DNA of 64,000 bases from Sulfitobacter brevis (GCF_900112755.1 NZ_FOMW01000002.1:186001-250000), one strand, 5' to 3'; shown: positions 43,914 to 52,839, numbered from the stretch's first letter. Made by a program: numbers and translations. The notes: generated by a model not told the origin, from the sequence alone.

Positions 43914-44666
43914 TTAGTCGCGTTCTTTCCAGCGGACCATCTGGCGCATCATGCCATGGAACGTCTGCACGTCGGCTCGGGTCAGCGGCATCCGCGACCA
44001 CATATTGCGCAGATTGACCTTCATCGAGGCGATCTTGTGGTCGGGATAAAAGAACCCCGCCGTCTCCAACCGCTCTTCGAAATGCTGCGACAGATGCTCA
44101 ACCTCTTGGCCGCTGGCCCATTCGGTGCCTGCCATGCCAACGGTCTGGGCCTTCACATCACCTTGGGCGCGGCGCCATTCATAGCCGACCAGCAACACAC
44201 ATTGCGCAAGGTTTAGCGAAGGAAACTCGGGGTTCACCGGCACCGAGATCAGCGCATTGGCGCGGGAGATGTCGTCATTCTCCAGGCCCGCACGTTCGGG
44301 ACCAAAAAGCACCGCGACCCGCTGGCCACTGGCGATTTTTTCGGCGGCGGCGGCCATTGCCGCCTCGGGGCTGAATACCGGTTTGGTCAGATCGCGATTG
44401 CGCGCCGTGGTGGCAAAGACAAAATCGGTGCGGCCCAGCGCTTCGGGCAGATCGCTATAAAGCCGTGCTTCATCCAGCAGACGCCCCGCGCCCGAAGCCA
44501 TGGCGACCGCCGCCGGATTGGGCCAGCCATCGCGCGGCGCCACGACTGCCATATGATCAAGCCCGAAATTCCACATCGCCCGCGCGGCGGCACCAATGTT
44601 CTCGCCCATTTGCGGGCGCACCAGCACAAAGGCCGGAATCGTCGGGGGGGTGATAGCATCTGTCAT
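43914..44666 (-). CDS. tRNA/rRNA 2'-O-methyltransferase, TrmJ-like (SpoU family)
   Basis: This 250-residue SPOUT methyltransferase has motif 1 VRPQMGENIGAAARAMWNFG, motif 2 VAVLFGPERAGLENDDI and motif 3 VPVNPEFPSLNLAQCVLLVGYE. That is the TrmJ pattern (2'-O-methylation of tRNA position 32). The helical C-terminal 80 residues match TrmJ-type extension. Monocistronic; divergent from the ThiE-like gene. Confidence 0.9.
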   Translation of the reverse strand: MTDAITPPTIPAFVLVRPQMGENIGAAARAMWNFGLDHMAVVAPRDGWPNPAAVAMASGAGRLLDEARLYSDLPEALGRTDFVFATTARNRDLTKPVFSPEAAMAAAAEKIASGQRVAVLFGPERAGLENDDISRANALISVPVNPEFPSLNLAQCVLLVGYEWRRAQGDVKAQTVGMAGTEWASGQEVEHLSQHFEERLETAGFFYPDHKIASMKVNLRNMWSRMPLTRADVQTFHGMMRQMVRWKERD

Positions 44667-44826
44667 GGCCGCGTCTTAGCCCTGCGGGGACCACATCGCA
44701 AGAACGCGCCTGCTTGCTGTTCCTACACCTGCACTTGATCCCCGCCCTACCCGCGCAATGACATTTCCTTTTCTTTTGCCATAGGATAGTCACGCTGCGA
44801 CACCGCGATTAACCAAGGACCGCCAG

Positions 44827-45453
44827 ATGGACACCCCCGAACAGCCTCAGATCTATCTGATCACCCCGCCCGAGCTTGAGCTCAGCACGTTCCTCGCCCA
44901 GCTTGGCGCGGTACTGGATGCCCATCCCGTTGCTTGTGTGCGCCTCGCGCTCTCGACCCGTGACGAAGACCGACTGGCGCGGGCCGCCGATGCGCTGCGC
45001 GAAATCACCCATGCCCGCGACGTGGCGCTGGTGATCGAAGAGCACCTGTTGCTGGTTGAGCGACTGGGCCTTGACGGCGTGCATCTGGCCGATGGCGCGC
45101 GCACCGTGCGCTATGCCCGCAAGGAGCTTGGCGCAGACGCGATTATCGGCAGTTTTTGCGCGACCTCGCGCCATGAAGGCATGGCCGCAGGCGAGGCCGG
45201 TGCGGATTACGTCGCCTTTGGGCCCGTCAATGCAGGCACGCTGGGCGATGGCAGCACCGCCGAGGACGACCTCTTCCAGTGGTGGTCCGAAGTGATTGAA
45301 GTGCCTGTCGTTGCCGAAGGCGGCTTGGACGTCGACACAATGCGCCGTCTTGCCCCTTTCACCGACTTCTTTGGCATCGGGGATGAGATCTGGCGGCAGG
45401 ATGATCCCGCCGCCGGCCTCAAGGAACTGATTGCCGCAATGGCCCAGCGCTGA
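44827..45453 (+). CDS. Thiamine-phosphate-synthase-like (TIM-barrel) protein
   Basis: This 208-residue TIM-barrel protein fits the ThiE/TenI superfamily: YLITPPE at the start, VIEEHLLLVERLGLDGVHLADG, IIGSFCATSRHEGMAAGEAGADYVAFGPV and VVAEGGLD. However, the phosphate/pyrophosphate-binding GP-x-x-x-T-x-T-K region reads GPVNAGTLGD, lacking the usual Lys. No thiamine genes are adjacent. It may be TenI-like or a divergent ThiE. SD is not evident; the ATG is preceded by AAGGACCGCC. Confidence 0.75.
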   Translation: MDTPEQPQIYLITPPELELSTFLAQLGAVLDAHPVACVRLALSTRDEDRLARAADALREITHARDVALVIEEHLLLVERLGLDGVHLADGARTVRYARKELGADAIIGSFCATSRHEGMAAGEAGADYVAFGPVNAGTLGDGSTAEDDLFQWWSEVIEVPVVAEGGLDVDTMRRLAPFTDFFGIGDEIWRQDDPAAGLKELIAAMAQR

Positions 45454-45479
45454 GTTATAAAGTTAACCCTGATAGGGGC

Positions 45480-46661
45480 TTACAGGAAAACCCGCTCGAC
45501 GACCCAGTAAGCCCCTATCAATGCGATTATCAGGGATCCGGTGATCGACACGGCGCGGAATAGCACTTCGCGTTCTTGGATCATGATCTCGTCCCCCTGC
45601 AGCTTTGACGCCCGCGCTGCTTGCAGCGCCAGCCAGATCAAGACTGCGGCCACGGCAATCACTGTCAGCTGCCCGAACTCGACGCCCACGTTAAAGCCGA
45701 TCAGCGCCGGAAGGAATTGCCCCTCGGGCAGACCGAACTCTCCCAGCACCGAGGCAAAGCCCAGCCCGTGCAACAGCCCAAACCCGAAGACCACCAAGGG
45801 CCGCCAGCGGCTGAGGCCGGAAGAATAGATGTTTTCCACCGCGACAAAGACGATCGAGGCTGCAATCAGCGGCTCGACGATGGCCGCAGGCACGGTCACC
45901 CAGCCCATCGCGCCCAGCGCCAGTGTTACGGTATGCGCCAGCGTAAAGGCCGAAACCTGCCAGAGCAGCGGCCGCAGATGGGTCGAGAGCAAAAACAGCC
46001 CCAGCACAAACAGGATATGATCCAGCCCCTTGGGTAGGATGTGGTCAAAGCCAATGGGAATGTAGGTAACGAAAGCTTGCAGGGTGCTTTGTTGCCCACC
46101 GCCGCCCAGCGCGATTGCCTCGCTGGTCTGACCGCCATCCAGATAACCGGTAAAAGGTTCCTCCACCCCTTGCTGGCGCAGCACCATCGCGCCTGCACCA
46201 TCGGGCCATCGCACAATCACTTGGCTGGCCCCTTGGGCGACATCCCCCGCCAGACGCCATTCTGCCACACGGGGCGATTCGATGTTCACATCGCGCGGCA
46301 CCGCTACCGAGATGCTCTGCAATGGCACGGGCGTGCCATCGACCTCGATCAGCGGCAGGGTGTTCCAGCCTTTCAGCAGGCCGGGGGCACGGGCTTCGAT
46401 CTCTTCGGCGGACAATTCGCGCAGCGCGTCATAATCCTCCGCATTCTCGGCATTATTGGTATCCGCGATCTCGTCCAAGTCGATGCCAGAAAGAAACGCC
46501 TCCAGATTGATCCGCAACACCAGCTCGGCCTTGCCGTCCGCAACCGTCAGATCGCCGATGGTCGGCTGCACCTCATGCGCTTGTGATGCCACCGCGAGCA
46601 CACTTGACAAAGACGCCCATAAGGCCAGTCTTCTAAGGGTACCAATGAAAGTCTTTGTCAT
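45480..46661 (-). CDS. HupE/UreJ-family membrane protein with periplasmic N-terminal domain
   Basis: This 393-residue protein has a signal peptide (about 1-28, ending SQA), a periplasmic domain of about 170 residues starting HEVQPTIGD, and six C-terminal membrane segments with the HupE motif GFDHILPKGLDHILFVLGLFL and GLLHGLGFASVLGEF. HupE/UreJ proteins are metal (often nickel) permeases; the His-rich first loop fits metal binding. It is divergent from a DUF4198 gene, and the two start codons overlap by 17 bases, leaving no intergenic promoter space. Confidence 0.87.
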   Translation of the reverse strand: MTKTFIGTLRRLALWASLSSVLAVASQAHEVQPTIGDLTVADGKAELVLRINLEAFLSGIDLDEIADTNNAENAEDYDALRELSAEEIEARAPGLLKGWNTLPLIEVDGTPVPLQSISVAVPRDVNIESPRVAEWRLAGDVAQGASQVIVRWPDGAGAMVLRQQGVEEPFTGYLDGGQTSEAIALGGGGQQSTLQAFVTYIPIGFDHILPKGLDHILFVLGLFLLSTHLRPLLWQVSAFTLAHTVTLALGAMGWVTVPAAIVEPLIAASIVFVAVENIYSSGLSRWRPLVVFGFGLLHGLGFASVLGEFGLPEGQFLPALIGFNVGVEFGQLTVIAVAAVLIWLALQAARASKLQGDEIMIQEREVLFRAVSITGSLIIALIGAYWVVERVFL

Positions 46662-47475
46662 GTCTCTGTCCCGTTGTTTATTCTTTATCGGCCTGACGTT
46701 GCCGCTTACGCCAGCCTTCGCGCATGAATACTGGATCGCGCCGCATGCCTATCAAGTGGCACCCGGCGCGGCAATTCAAGCTGACTTTCGCAACGGGCAG
46801 GAATTTGAAGGCGTGAGCCTCGCGTATTTCAGTAATTCATCGGCACGCTATGAAGCTTTCTTTGATAATCATGTCGCTAAAATTACGCCCCGCTTGGGCG
46901 ACTCACCGGCCTTCCAGATGAACGCGCCCGATGGTGAGGGCCTGCTCTCGGTGATCTACGAGACCACTGCATCGACAGTCACGTACAAGGAGTGGGAGAA
47001 GTTTCTCGCCTTCGCCAAACACAAGGATTTTCCGCAGGCCGAGCAGCAGCATATCGATGAGGGCTGGCGGCAGGAGAATTTCAAGGAAACCTATACCCGC
47101 CACACCAAGGCTCTGATCGCTGTAGGTGGTGGCAAAGGCGCGGACGCTGCACGCGGGATGGAGACCGAGTTCGTTGCGTTGACCAACCCCTATACGGATG
47201 ACCTGTCATCGGGGATGAAGGTAGCACTCTCCTATCAGAACCAGCCGCGTGCCAATGCGCAGGTCGAGGTGTTTGACCGCGCCCCTGATGAAACCGTGAG
47301 CATCACCCTGCACCGGACTGACGCGGAAGGCATTGCAACCATCCCCGTTACAGCAGGCCATGAGTATCTGTTTGACGGTGTTGTACTTCGCAAGGCCGAA
47401 AAGGACGCCCGCGATCCTGCCGCTCCGGTTTGGGAGACGCTCTGGGCTGCACTGACCTTCAAGGTGCCCGAGTAA
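46645..47475 (+). CDS. DUF4198 domain-containing periplasmic protein
   Basis: This 276-residue secreted protein has a signal peptide ending PAFA and the DUF4198 start HEYWIAPHAYQVAPGAAI. A beta-rich domain with a transthyretin-like C-terminal part (KVALSYQNQPRANAQVEVFDR, ATIPVTAGHEYLFDGVVLR) follows. DUF4198 proteins occur as periplasmic parts of nickel/cobalt uptake systems, which fits the HupE neighbour. Start ATG 46645 has AAGGG upstream; ATG 46660 (MSLSRC) would cut the overlap with hupE to 2 bases. Confidence 0.87.
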   Translation: MKVFVMSLSRCLFFIGLTLPLTPAFAHEYWIAPHAYQVAPGAAIQADFRNGQEFEGVSLAYFSNSSARYEAFFDNHVAKITPRLGDSPAFQMNAPDGEGLLSVIYETTASTVTYKEWEKFLAFAKHKDFPQAEQQHIDEGWRQENFKETYTRHTKALIAVGGGKGADAARGMETEFVALTNPYTDDLSSGMKVALSYQNQPRANAQVEVFDRAPDETVSITLHRTDAEGIATIPVTAGHEYLFDGVVLRKAEKDARDPAAPVWETLWAALTFKVPE

Positions 47476-47504
47476 CTTCTGGCAGTTTCTTGAGCCTCGG
47501 CAAA

Positions 47505-47533
47505 ACGCCGGACGGCAATCTGCGGTCCGGCGT
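47505..47533 (+). terminator. Hairpin after DUF4198 gene
   Basis: ACGCCGGAC (47505-47513) pairs with GTCCGGCGT (47525-47533), 30 bases past the stop; CTTG follows, so the T-run is weak. Confidence 0.5.
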
Positions 47534-47561
47534 CTTGCACAGCACGGGGTGACGCGGCTAG

Positions 47562-48461
47562 ATGCCGCCCATGAAAACACCTGTGACCCCAGACATCCTG
47601 TGTATCGGTTCCGTCCTATGGGATGTGATCGGTCGATCCGAAAACGCCATGCGCCAAGGCTCGGACATGCCGGGGCGGATTACCCGCCTGCCGGGCGGGG
47701 TTGCGCTGAACATCGGCATGGCGCTGGCGCGCTTTGGCCTGTCGCCCGCACTGCTCAGCGCTGTGGGCCGCGACGCCGAGGGCGACGAGTTGATCGCCGC
47801 CTGCACGGTGCGCGGGTTGGCGACCGATTATATCTACCGCTCCGATGATCTGCCCACCGACCGTTACATGGCTGTCGAGGGTGCCAACGGGTTGATCGCC
47901 GCCATCGCAGACGCCCATTCGCTGGAAGCTGCTGGTGACAAAATCCTGCGCCCGCTGTCCGATGGCACCCTGCCTGCGCCCTTCACCGGCGCTGTGGCGC
48001 TTGACGGCAACCTGACGCTGGACCTGCTGGCACAGATCGCCCGCGATCCGCTGCTGGCCCAAGCCGATCTGCGTGTCGCCCCCGCCTCTCCGGGTAAAGC
48101 GCAAAGGCTCAATCCCTTCCTTCAGGCGGGGCGGGGCACGCTCTACGTTAACCTCGAAGAAGCGGGCATCCTGTGCCAGACGGGTTTCGACAGCTCGGTG
48201 CAGGCGGCAGCAGGTCTGTTGGCCCGTGGCGCGTTGCGGGTTGTGGTCACGGATGGCGGCAACCCTGCCACCGTAGGCAGTGCCGAAAGCTCCGTCACCC
48301 AGTCCCCCCCCCCAGTGCACGTCGCCCGCGTCACCGGCGCTGGCGATACTTTCATGGCCGCCCACATCGCATCCGAGCTGCGTGGCGCCACCCCCGATGC
48401 CGCCCTGACCGACGCCCTTGAGGCCGCCGCCCTTTATGTTTCCGGAGAGACCAAGATATGA
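47562..48461 (+). CDS. psuK: PfkB-family carbohydrate kinase, probable pseudouridine kinase
   Basis: This 299-residue ribokinase-like protein has ILCIGSVLWDVIGR at the N-terminus, PGGVALNIGMALARFG, and the C-terminal VTGAGDTFMAAHI with the catalytic Asp. PfkB members vary in sugar; the assignment as PsuK comes from the overlap with psuG (48458), the standard pair that phosphorylates pseudouridine and then splits it. Start at ATG 47562 (MPPMKTPV); ATG 47571 is also possible. Confidence 0.85.
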   Translation: MPPMKTPVTPDILCIGSVLWDVIGRSENAMRQGSDMPGRITRLPGGVALNIGMALARFGLSPALLSAVGRDAEGDELIAACTVRGLATDYIYRSDDLPTDRYMAVEGANGLIAAIADAHSLEAAGDKILRPLSDGTLPAPFTGAVALDGNLTLDLLAQIARDPLLAQADLRVAPASPGKAQRLNPFLQAGRGTLYVNLEEAGILCQTGFDSSVQAAAGLLARGALRVVVTDGGNPATVGSAESSVTQSPPPVHVARVTGAGDTFMAAHIASELRGATPDAALTDALEAAALYVSGETKI

Positions 48462-49378
48462 CAACCCTGCCCCTCAGCTTTAGCCGCGAAGTTCAACAGG
48501 CCCGCGATGCGCGCACCCCTATCGTGGCGCTGGAGAGCACGATCATCACCCACGGCATGCCCTACCCCCAAAACCTGGAGGTCGCGCGGCAGGTCGAAGA
48601 CGACTTGCGCGCAGCGGGCGCTACTCCCGCCACCATCGCCGTGATCAATGGCACGCTGCACATCGGTCTTGAGCCGGAGCAGTTGGAAACGCTGGCGCAG
48701 GCCAAAGGCGTGGCTAAGCTCAGCCGCGCCGATATGGCGGTCTGCATCGCGACGGGCGGCACCGGTGCCACCACGGTCGCGGCGACTATGATTGCAGCAC
48801 ATCAGGCGGGGATCGCGGTGTTCGCCACGGGCGGTATCGGCGGCGTGCACAAGGGCGCCGAGGACAGCTTTGATATCTCGGCCGATCTGATGGAACTTGC
48901 CCAAACCCCCGTCACGGTCGTCGCTGCCGGGGCCAAAGCCATCCTTGATGTCGCCAAGACCCTCGAAGTGCTGGAAACTCAAGGTGTGCCGGTGATCACC
49001 TACGGCCAAGACAGCTTTCCCGCGTTCTGGAGCGCCAGTTCGCCATTGAAATCACCGCTGCGGCTCGACGATGCCGACGCGATCGCCCGCGCCCACCTGA
49101 CCCGCGCCGCCCTTGGCTTGCCCGGCGGCCAGCTGGTCGCCAACCCGATCCCTGCGGCCGATGAAATCGCGGCGGCGGAACTTGCCCCGATCATCGCCCA
49201 AGCGCAGGGCGACGCTGACGCGGCTGGTATTCGCGGCAAGGCCGTCACCCCCTATCTGCTGCAGCGCATCTACGAGCTGACCAATGGCCGCTCCCTGACC
49301 GCCAATATCGCACTGGTACGCAACAACGCCCGCCTCGCGGCGCAGATCGCCACGTCCATGCAAGCTTTGACCCGCTAA
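48458..49378 (+). CDS. psuG: Pseudouridine-5'-phosphate glycosidase
   Basis: PsuG cleaves pseudouridine-5'-phosphate to uracil and ribose-5-phosphate. The 306-residue protein has the family blocks PIVALESTIITHGMPYPQN, ATIAVINGTLHIGL, FATGGIGGVHKGAEDSFDIS and TPYLLQRIYELTNGRSL, including the active-site Lys region. It overlaps psuK by 4 bases (ATGA). No PsuT transporter gene is adjacent. Confidence 0.95.
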   Translation: MTTLPLSFSREVQQARDARTPIVALESTIITHGMPYPQNLEVARQVEDDLRAAGATPATIAVINGTLHIGLEPEQLETLAQAKGVAKLSRADMAVCIATGGTGATTVAATMIAAHQAGIAVFATGGIGGVHKGAEDSFDISADLMELAQTPVTVVAAGAKAILDVAKTLEVLETQGVPVITYGQDSFPAFWSASSPLKSPLRLDDADAIARAHLTRAALGLPGGQLVANPIPAADEIAAAELAPIIAQAQGDADAAGIRGKAVTPYLLQRIYELTNGRSLTANIALVRNNARLAAQIATSMQALTR

Positions 49379-49597
49379 CGTATCCGCGCTGATCTGCTCC
49401 CCGCAGATCGGCGCTGCGCCCGCCCCCTGGGTGCCGCGCACCTGTTGCGCGGGGATAATGCTGCCCAAACGGGCTTTTTGTCCCGTCAACGCCAGCTAAT
49501 CCACCGCACAGACGTTGATTCCCACGCCCTGCCATTGTCGTCATGCCCCAGACGCACTAGCTATGCCTCTGATCCCGTTGCGAGTTACCCGCCCCAA

Positions 49598-50383
49598 ATG
49601 AACACACCGTTTGACCCCGAGCCCCCACAGCCCCAGCCGCGACGCAGCATCGTCGCGCGGCTTCGGGCGTCCTTTCTGACCGGTCTGGTGGTCATCGCCC
49701 CTGTGGGTCTGACGATCTGGCTGATCTGGTCGGTAATCGGCTGGATTGACGGCTGGACGCTGCCACTGGTCCCCCAAGCTTACCACCCAGACCGGCTGAT
49801 CCAGGACTTCTTCGGGCTTGACCGTTCGGTGCAATTCAATGTGCGCGGCTTTGGCGTAATCATCTTCTTGGTGTTCACTGTGATCATCGGCTGGATGGCA
49901 AAAGGCTGGATCGGTCGCTCTTTCATCCGCTTCGGTGAAAGTCTGGTTGAGCGTACACCCGTGGTGCGCACCATTTATTCGGGAATCAAGCAAATCTCGG
50001 AAACCATTTTCGCCCAGTCCGAGCGCAGCTTCGAAACCGCTTGCCTGATCGAATACCCGCGCCGCGGTATCTGGGCGCTCGGATTTATCTCGACCACTGC
50101 CAAGGGCGAGATTGCCGCGAAATCAGACCCGTCCGGCGAGATGATCAGCGTCTTTGTTCCGACCACGCCAAACCCGACTTCGGGGTTCTTGTTGTTCTTT
50201 CCGCGCAAGGATGTGATCGAGCTTGATATGACAGTCGAAGACGCCGCCAAGCTGGTGATATCGGCAGGGCTGGTCTATCCCCCCAAACGCCCGCTCACAT
50301 CGGACGACCAGAGCGTTACGGACCTGCTAGACAAAGTCGATACCGTGGAACAGGAACGCAGAACGAGCCTGACAGATCGTTAA
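49598..50383 (+). CDS. DUF502 family membrane protein
   Basis: This 261-residue protein has two N-terminal membrane helices (about 28-50 and 83-105) and a C-terminal soluble domain with the DUF502 blocks VVRTIYSGIKQISETIF, VCLIEYPRRGIWALGFIS (here CLIEYPRRG), VPTTPNPTSGFLLFFPRKDVIELDMTVEDA and a GLVYPP end. Function in bacteria is not established. Start ATG 49598 (MNTPFDPEP); the upstream in-frame extension is unconserved. It converges on the patatin gene. Confidence 0.87.
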   Translation: MNTPFDPEPPQPQPRRSIVARLRASFLTGLVVIAPVGLTIWLIWSVIGWIDGWTLPLVPQAYHPDRLIQDFFGLDRSVQFNVRGFGVIIFLVFTVIIGWMAKGWIGRSFIRFGESLVERTPVVRTIYSGIKQISETIFAQSERSFETACLIEYPRRGIWALGFISTTAKGEIAAKSDPSGEMISVFVPTTPNPTSGFLLFFPRKDVIELDMTVEDAAKLVISAGLVYPPKRPLTSDDQSVTDLLDKVDTVEQERRTSLTDR

Positions 50384-50404
50384 AAGCCGACGGGCAATGG
50401 CGGG

Positions 50405-51439
50405 CTACCCGAACATATCCGGCAGGTCTACCGAACTGCGTTTGCCGATATCGGCGCGATGATCCTTCAAGAAAGTTTCTGCCGCCGCAAAGCCTGCGTC
50501 TTTCAACGCGCTGATTACAGCGACATTTGGCACCAACTTGGTCGCGGCGGACAGCTTGCCCATCAGATCATCATCGGCCACCATATGTACCCGCACGCGG
50601 CTCATCCGGCCATCCGGCACGGTGCCGTCATCCAGCATTCGCTGCACAAATTCGATGGCCCGTAATTCCCTAAGCAGGCTGGAATTAAAGCTAATTTCAT
50701 TGATCCGGTTTTGAATCTCCTGCGCCGTTTTCGGAATGCCCTCCCGCTCCAGCGGGTTGATGTTCACCACCACGATATCATCAGGCAATTCCGGCGTAAA
50801 AAATGGAAACAAGGCCGGATTGCCCGTATAGCCGCCATCCCAGAACGCCTCGCGGCGGCCGGTTTGCACATCGTCAATCTCAATCGCTTTGAACAGGTTT
50901 GGCAGACAGGCAGAGGCCAGCAAGACATCCGGCGTTAACTCCGCGCCCGAAAACACCCGCACCTTGCCGTTGCGCACCCGCGTGGCGCAGATAAACAATT
51001 GCGGCGCCACATCATTGCATACGCGACCATAGTCAAACCGTTCTACAATATCGGACAGCGGATTTTTGTAAAACGGCCCATAGGCATAGGGTGACATCAA
51101 ATGTGACATCTGGTCCGCCAGACTAACAGGCCAGCTATAGGCCATCGCTTGGCTCAATGCTCCAACGCCAAAGGGCGCCATCCAATGGGTCATCCGCAGG
51201 TCACTGACGCCTGCCACCTGCTGCCAAAGCCACGTCAAATTCTCCAACGCCCCGTCGCGCCCGCCCGTCACCATCCCCGCCTTCAGCGCCGCCCCATTTA
51301 GCGCGCCCGCCGATGTTCCCGAGATGCCGCAAATCTCGATCTCGTCGTCCTGCAAAAACCGCTCCAGCACGCCCCAAGTAAACGCCCCATGGGCGCCGCC
51401 GCCTTGCAACGCCAGATTAATCCGTTTTTTCGCGGCCAT
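50405..51439 (-). CDS. Patatin-like phospholipase
   Basis: This 344-residue lipid acyl hydrolase has the oxyanion loop LQGGGAHGAFTWGV, the nucleophile motif GISGTSAGALNG (Ser) and the catalytic Asp in WDGGYTGNPALFPFF. Such proteins act on membrane phospholipids or, next to bdh genes, have been linked to poly-hydroxybutyrate granules (family knowledge; not shown here). Start ATG 51439 has TAGGAAAGA upstream. It lies downstream of the hydroxybutyrate dehydrogenase gene but a terminator separates them. Confidence 0.9.
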   Translation of the reverse strand: MAAKKRINLALQGGGAHGAFTWGVLERFLQDDEIEICGISGTSAGALNGAALKAGMVTGGRDGALENLTWLWQQVAGVSDLRMTHWMAPFGVGALSQAMAYSWPVSLADQMSHLMSPYAYGPFYKNPLSDIVERFDYGRVCNDVAPQLFICATRVRNGKVRVFSGAELTPDVLLASACLPNLFKAIEIDDVQTGRREAFWDGGYTGNPALFPFFTPELPDDIVVVNINPLEREGIPKTAQEIQNRINEISFNSSLLRELRAIEFVQRMLDDGTVPDGRMSRVRVHMVADDDLMGKLSAATKLVPNVAVISALKDAGFAAAETFLKDHRADIGKRSSVDLPDMFG

Positions 51440-51613
51440 GTTTGTATTCTTTCCTAAGATGAAGGGCTGTTCTTTGCGGAGCACCCCGCGCCGCGCCAAA
51501 CCCTCAACGCGTCAACAGCCCAACCCGCCGAGGCTGCCGTTACGACACCCTGAAAAAAGGGCGCATTTGCAGTATTTTTCTGCAGAAGCCTCAATGCTGC
51601 TGAAGCAAAAGCC

Positions 51614-51636
51614 AGCGAGGGTATCGGACCCTCGCT
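51614..51636 (-). terminator. Terminator after 3-hydroxybutyrate dehydrogenase gene
   Basis: AGCGAGGGT (51614-51622) pairs with ACCCTCGCT (51628-51636); on the minus strand GGCTTTTGCTT follows. It ends the dehydrogenase transcript before the patatin gene. Confidence 0.7.
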
Positions 51637-51660
51637 GCGCTTTCCTTGTTGAGTGACCGT

Positions 51661-52446
51661 CTAGCTCGCCGTCCAGCCGCCATCGACGCTCATCGTGGTG
51701 CCGGTAATCTGGTCCGCCGCACTACTGCACAAAAACAGCGCCGATCCGGCAATCTGGTCAATCGTGGCAAAATCCTTGGACGGTTGCCGGTCCAGCAACA
51801 GATCCCGCACCACGGTGTCGCGGTCCAGATCCTTCTTTGCCATCAGATCGACAATCTGCTTTTCCACCAACGGCGTCAGCACAAAACCGGGGCAAATCGC
51901 GTTGCAGGTGATCGCCTCTTCGGCAGTTTCCAAGGCAACAGTCTTGGTCAACCCGACAACCCCGTGCTTGGCGGCGACATAAGCCGATTTGTCGCTATGA
52001 GCACGTAGCCCGTGCGCCGAAGCGATGTTGATGATCCGACCCCAGCCTGCCTTGCGCATCATCGGCAGCGCCGCGGCTGTGGTGTGAAAATTCGAGGTCA
52101 GGCAAATCGCGATGATCGCGTCCCATTTGTCTGCGGGGAAATCCTCAACCGGACAGACAAACTGGATACCTGCGTTGTTCACCAGAATGTCACAGGCCCC
52201 AGCCTCTTCGACCAGCTTGCGACAGTCCGCGCCTTTGGACATATCCGCCTGAATATAGCGCGCCTTCACGCCGGTCTTATCGGCGATCTCTTTTGCAAGT
52301 GCGTGGTCTTCTGCAGTGTCGGTGAAGGAGTTGAGCACGATATCCGCGCCAGCCTCCGCCAGCTCCCACGCGATGCCAAGCCCGATGCCGGAATTTGATC
52401 CGGTGATGACGGCGGTTTTGCCAGAAAGGTCGATGCGAAAGGCCAT
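51661..52446 (-). CDS. bdhA: D-beta-hydroxybutyrate dehydrogenase (SDR family)
   Basis: This 261-residue SDR enzyme interconverts 3-hydroxybutyrate and acetoacetate with NAD+. Cofactor motif TGSNSGIGLG (15-24), NNAG (90-93) and catalytic Ser143, Tyr156, Lys160 (SAYVAAK) are present. HGLRAHSDK before Tyr and ICPGFVLTPLVEKQI afterwards fit 3-hydroxybutyrate dehydrogenases, including the C-terminal GGWTAS. It supports use of poly-hydroxybutyrate, common in this group. Confidence 0.92.
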   Translation of the reverse strand: MAFRIDLSGKTAVITGSNSGIGLGIAWELAEAGADIVLNSFTDTAEDHALAKEIADKTGVKARYIQADMSKGADCRKLVEEAGACDILVNNAGIQFVCPVEDFPADKWDAIIAICLTSNFHTTAAALPMMRKAGWGRIINIASAHGLRAHSDKSAYVAAKHGVVGLTKTVALETAEEAITCNAICPGFVLTPLVEKQIVDLMAKKDLDRDTVVRDLLLDRQPSKDFATIDQIAGSALFLCSSAADQITGTTMSVDGGWTAS

Positions 52447-52839
52447 AAAATTCTCCTGATGTCTTGCTGCGCGGGCATCATGGCGTGCCGCACCTGCAAA
52501 GGGAACGGATGAATTGCAGTTTGCGCATCGCGATTCTGTGAAGGGCCGCCACCCTCGGGGCGCGATGGGCCGAAACCTGCCGGTGCGCTGAAAGACCCGT
52601 TCCCCCCACGGCGGCTTGCGACTATGCGGAGGGCACCCCTGCCGGCGCCAAAAAAAACGCCCGCACGAAGCGGGCGTTAAGTTATTGAGGCAGGTTTCAT
52701 ACAGGCAAGAAACCTATCGAGCAGTGACCCTGTTATACGCAATCTGGATCAGCAATCCAAGCTAAAAGTTTGATAACAAGGGAAAGCGCAGATATGCAAA
52801 GAGCCAATATAATAAAGGCAGAGCGGGATTGTTTCGAAA
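52447..52839. other. Intergenic region with minus-strand terminator and possible small RNA
   Basis: This 393-base gap lies between divergent bdhA and the peptide-binding protein gene. It holds bdhA promoter sequence on the left, a strong minus-strand terminator at 52650-52678, and 160 AT-richer bases to the right without an ORF. A TATTATATT-like stretch near 52805-52815 could be a minus-strand -10 element. Confidence 0.5.
52650..52678 (-). terminator. Rho-independent terminator, no coding gene upstream of it
   Basis: AACGCCCGC-ACGAA-GCGGGCGTT is a perfect 9-bp stem. On the minus strand it runs into a run of eight T. No minus-strand ORF ends here, so it either ends a small RNA or blocks antisense transcription. 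Confidence 0.85.

Noticed and set aside
49388-49412. Hairpin GATCTGC-TCCCC-GCAGATC after psuG as terminator
   Set aside because: Good stem but no T-run, and further G/C-rich sequence follows; evidence too thin to annotate.
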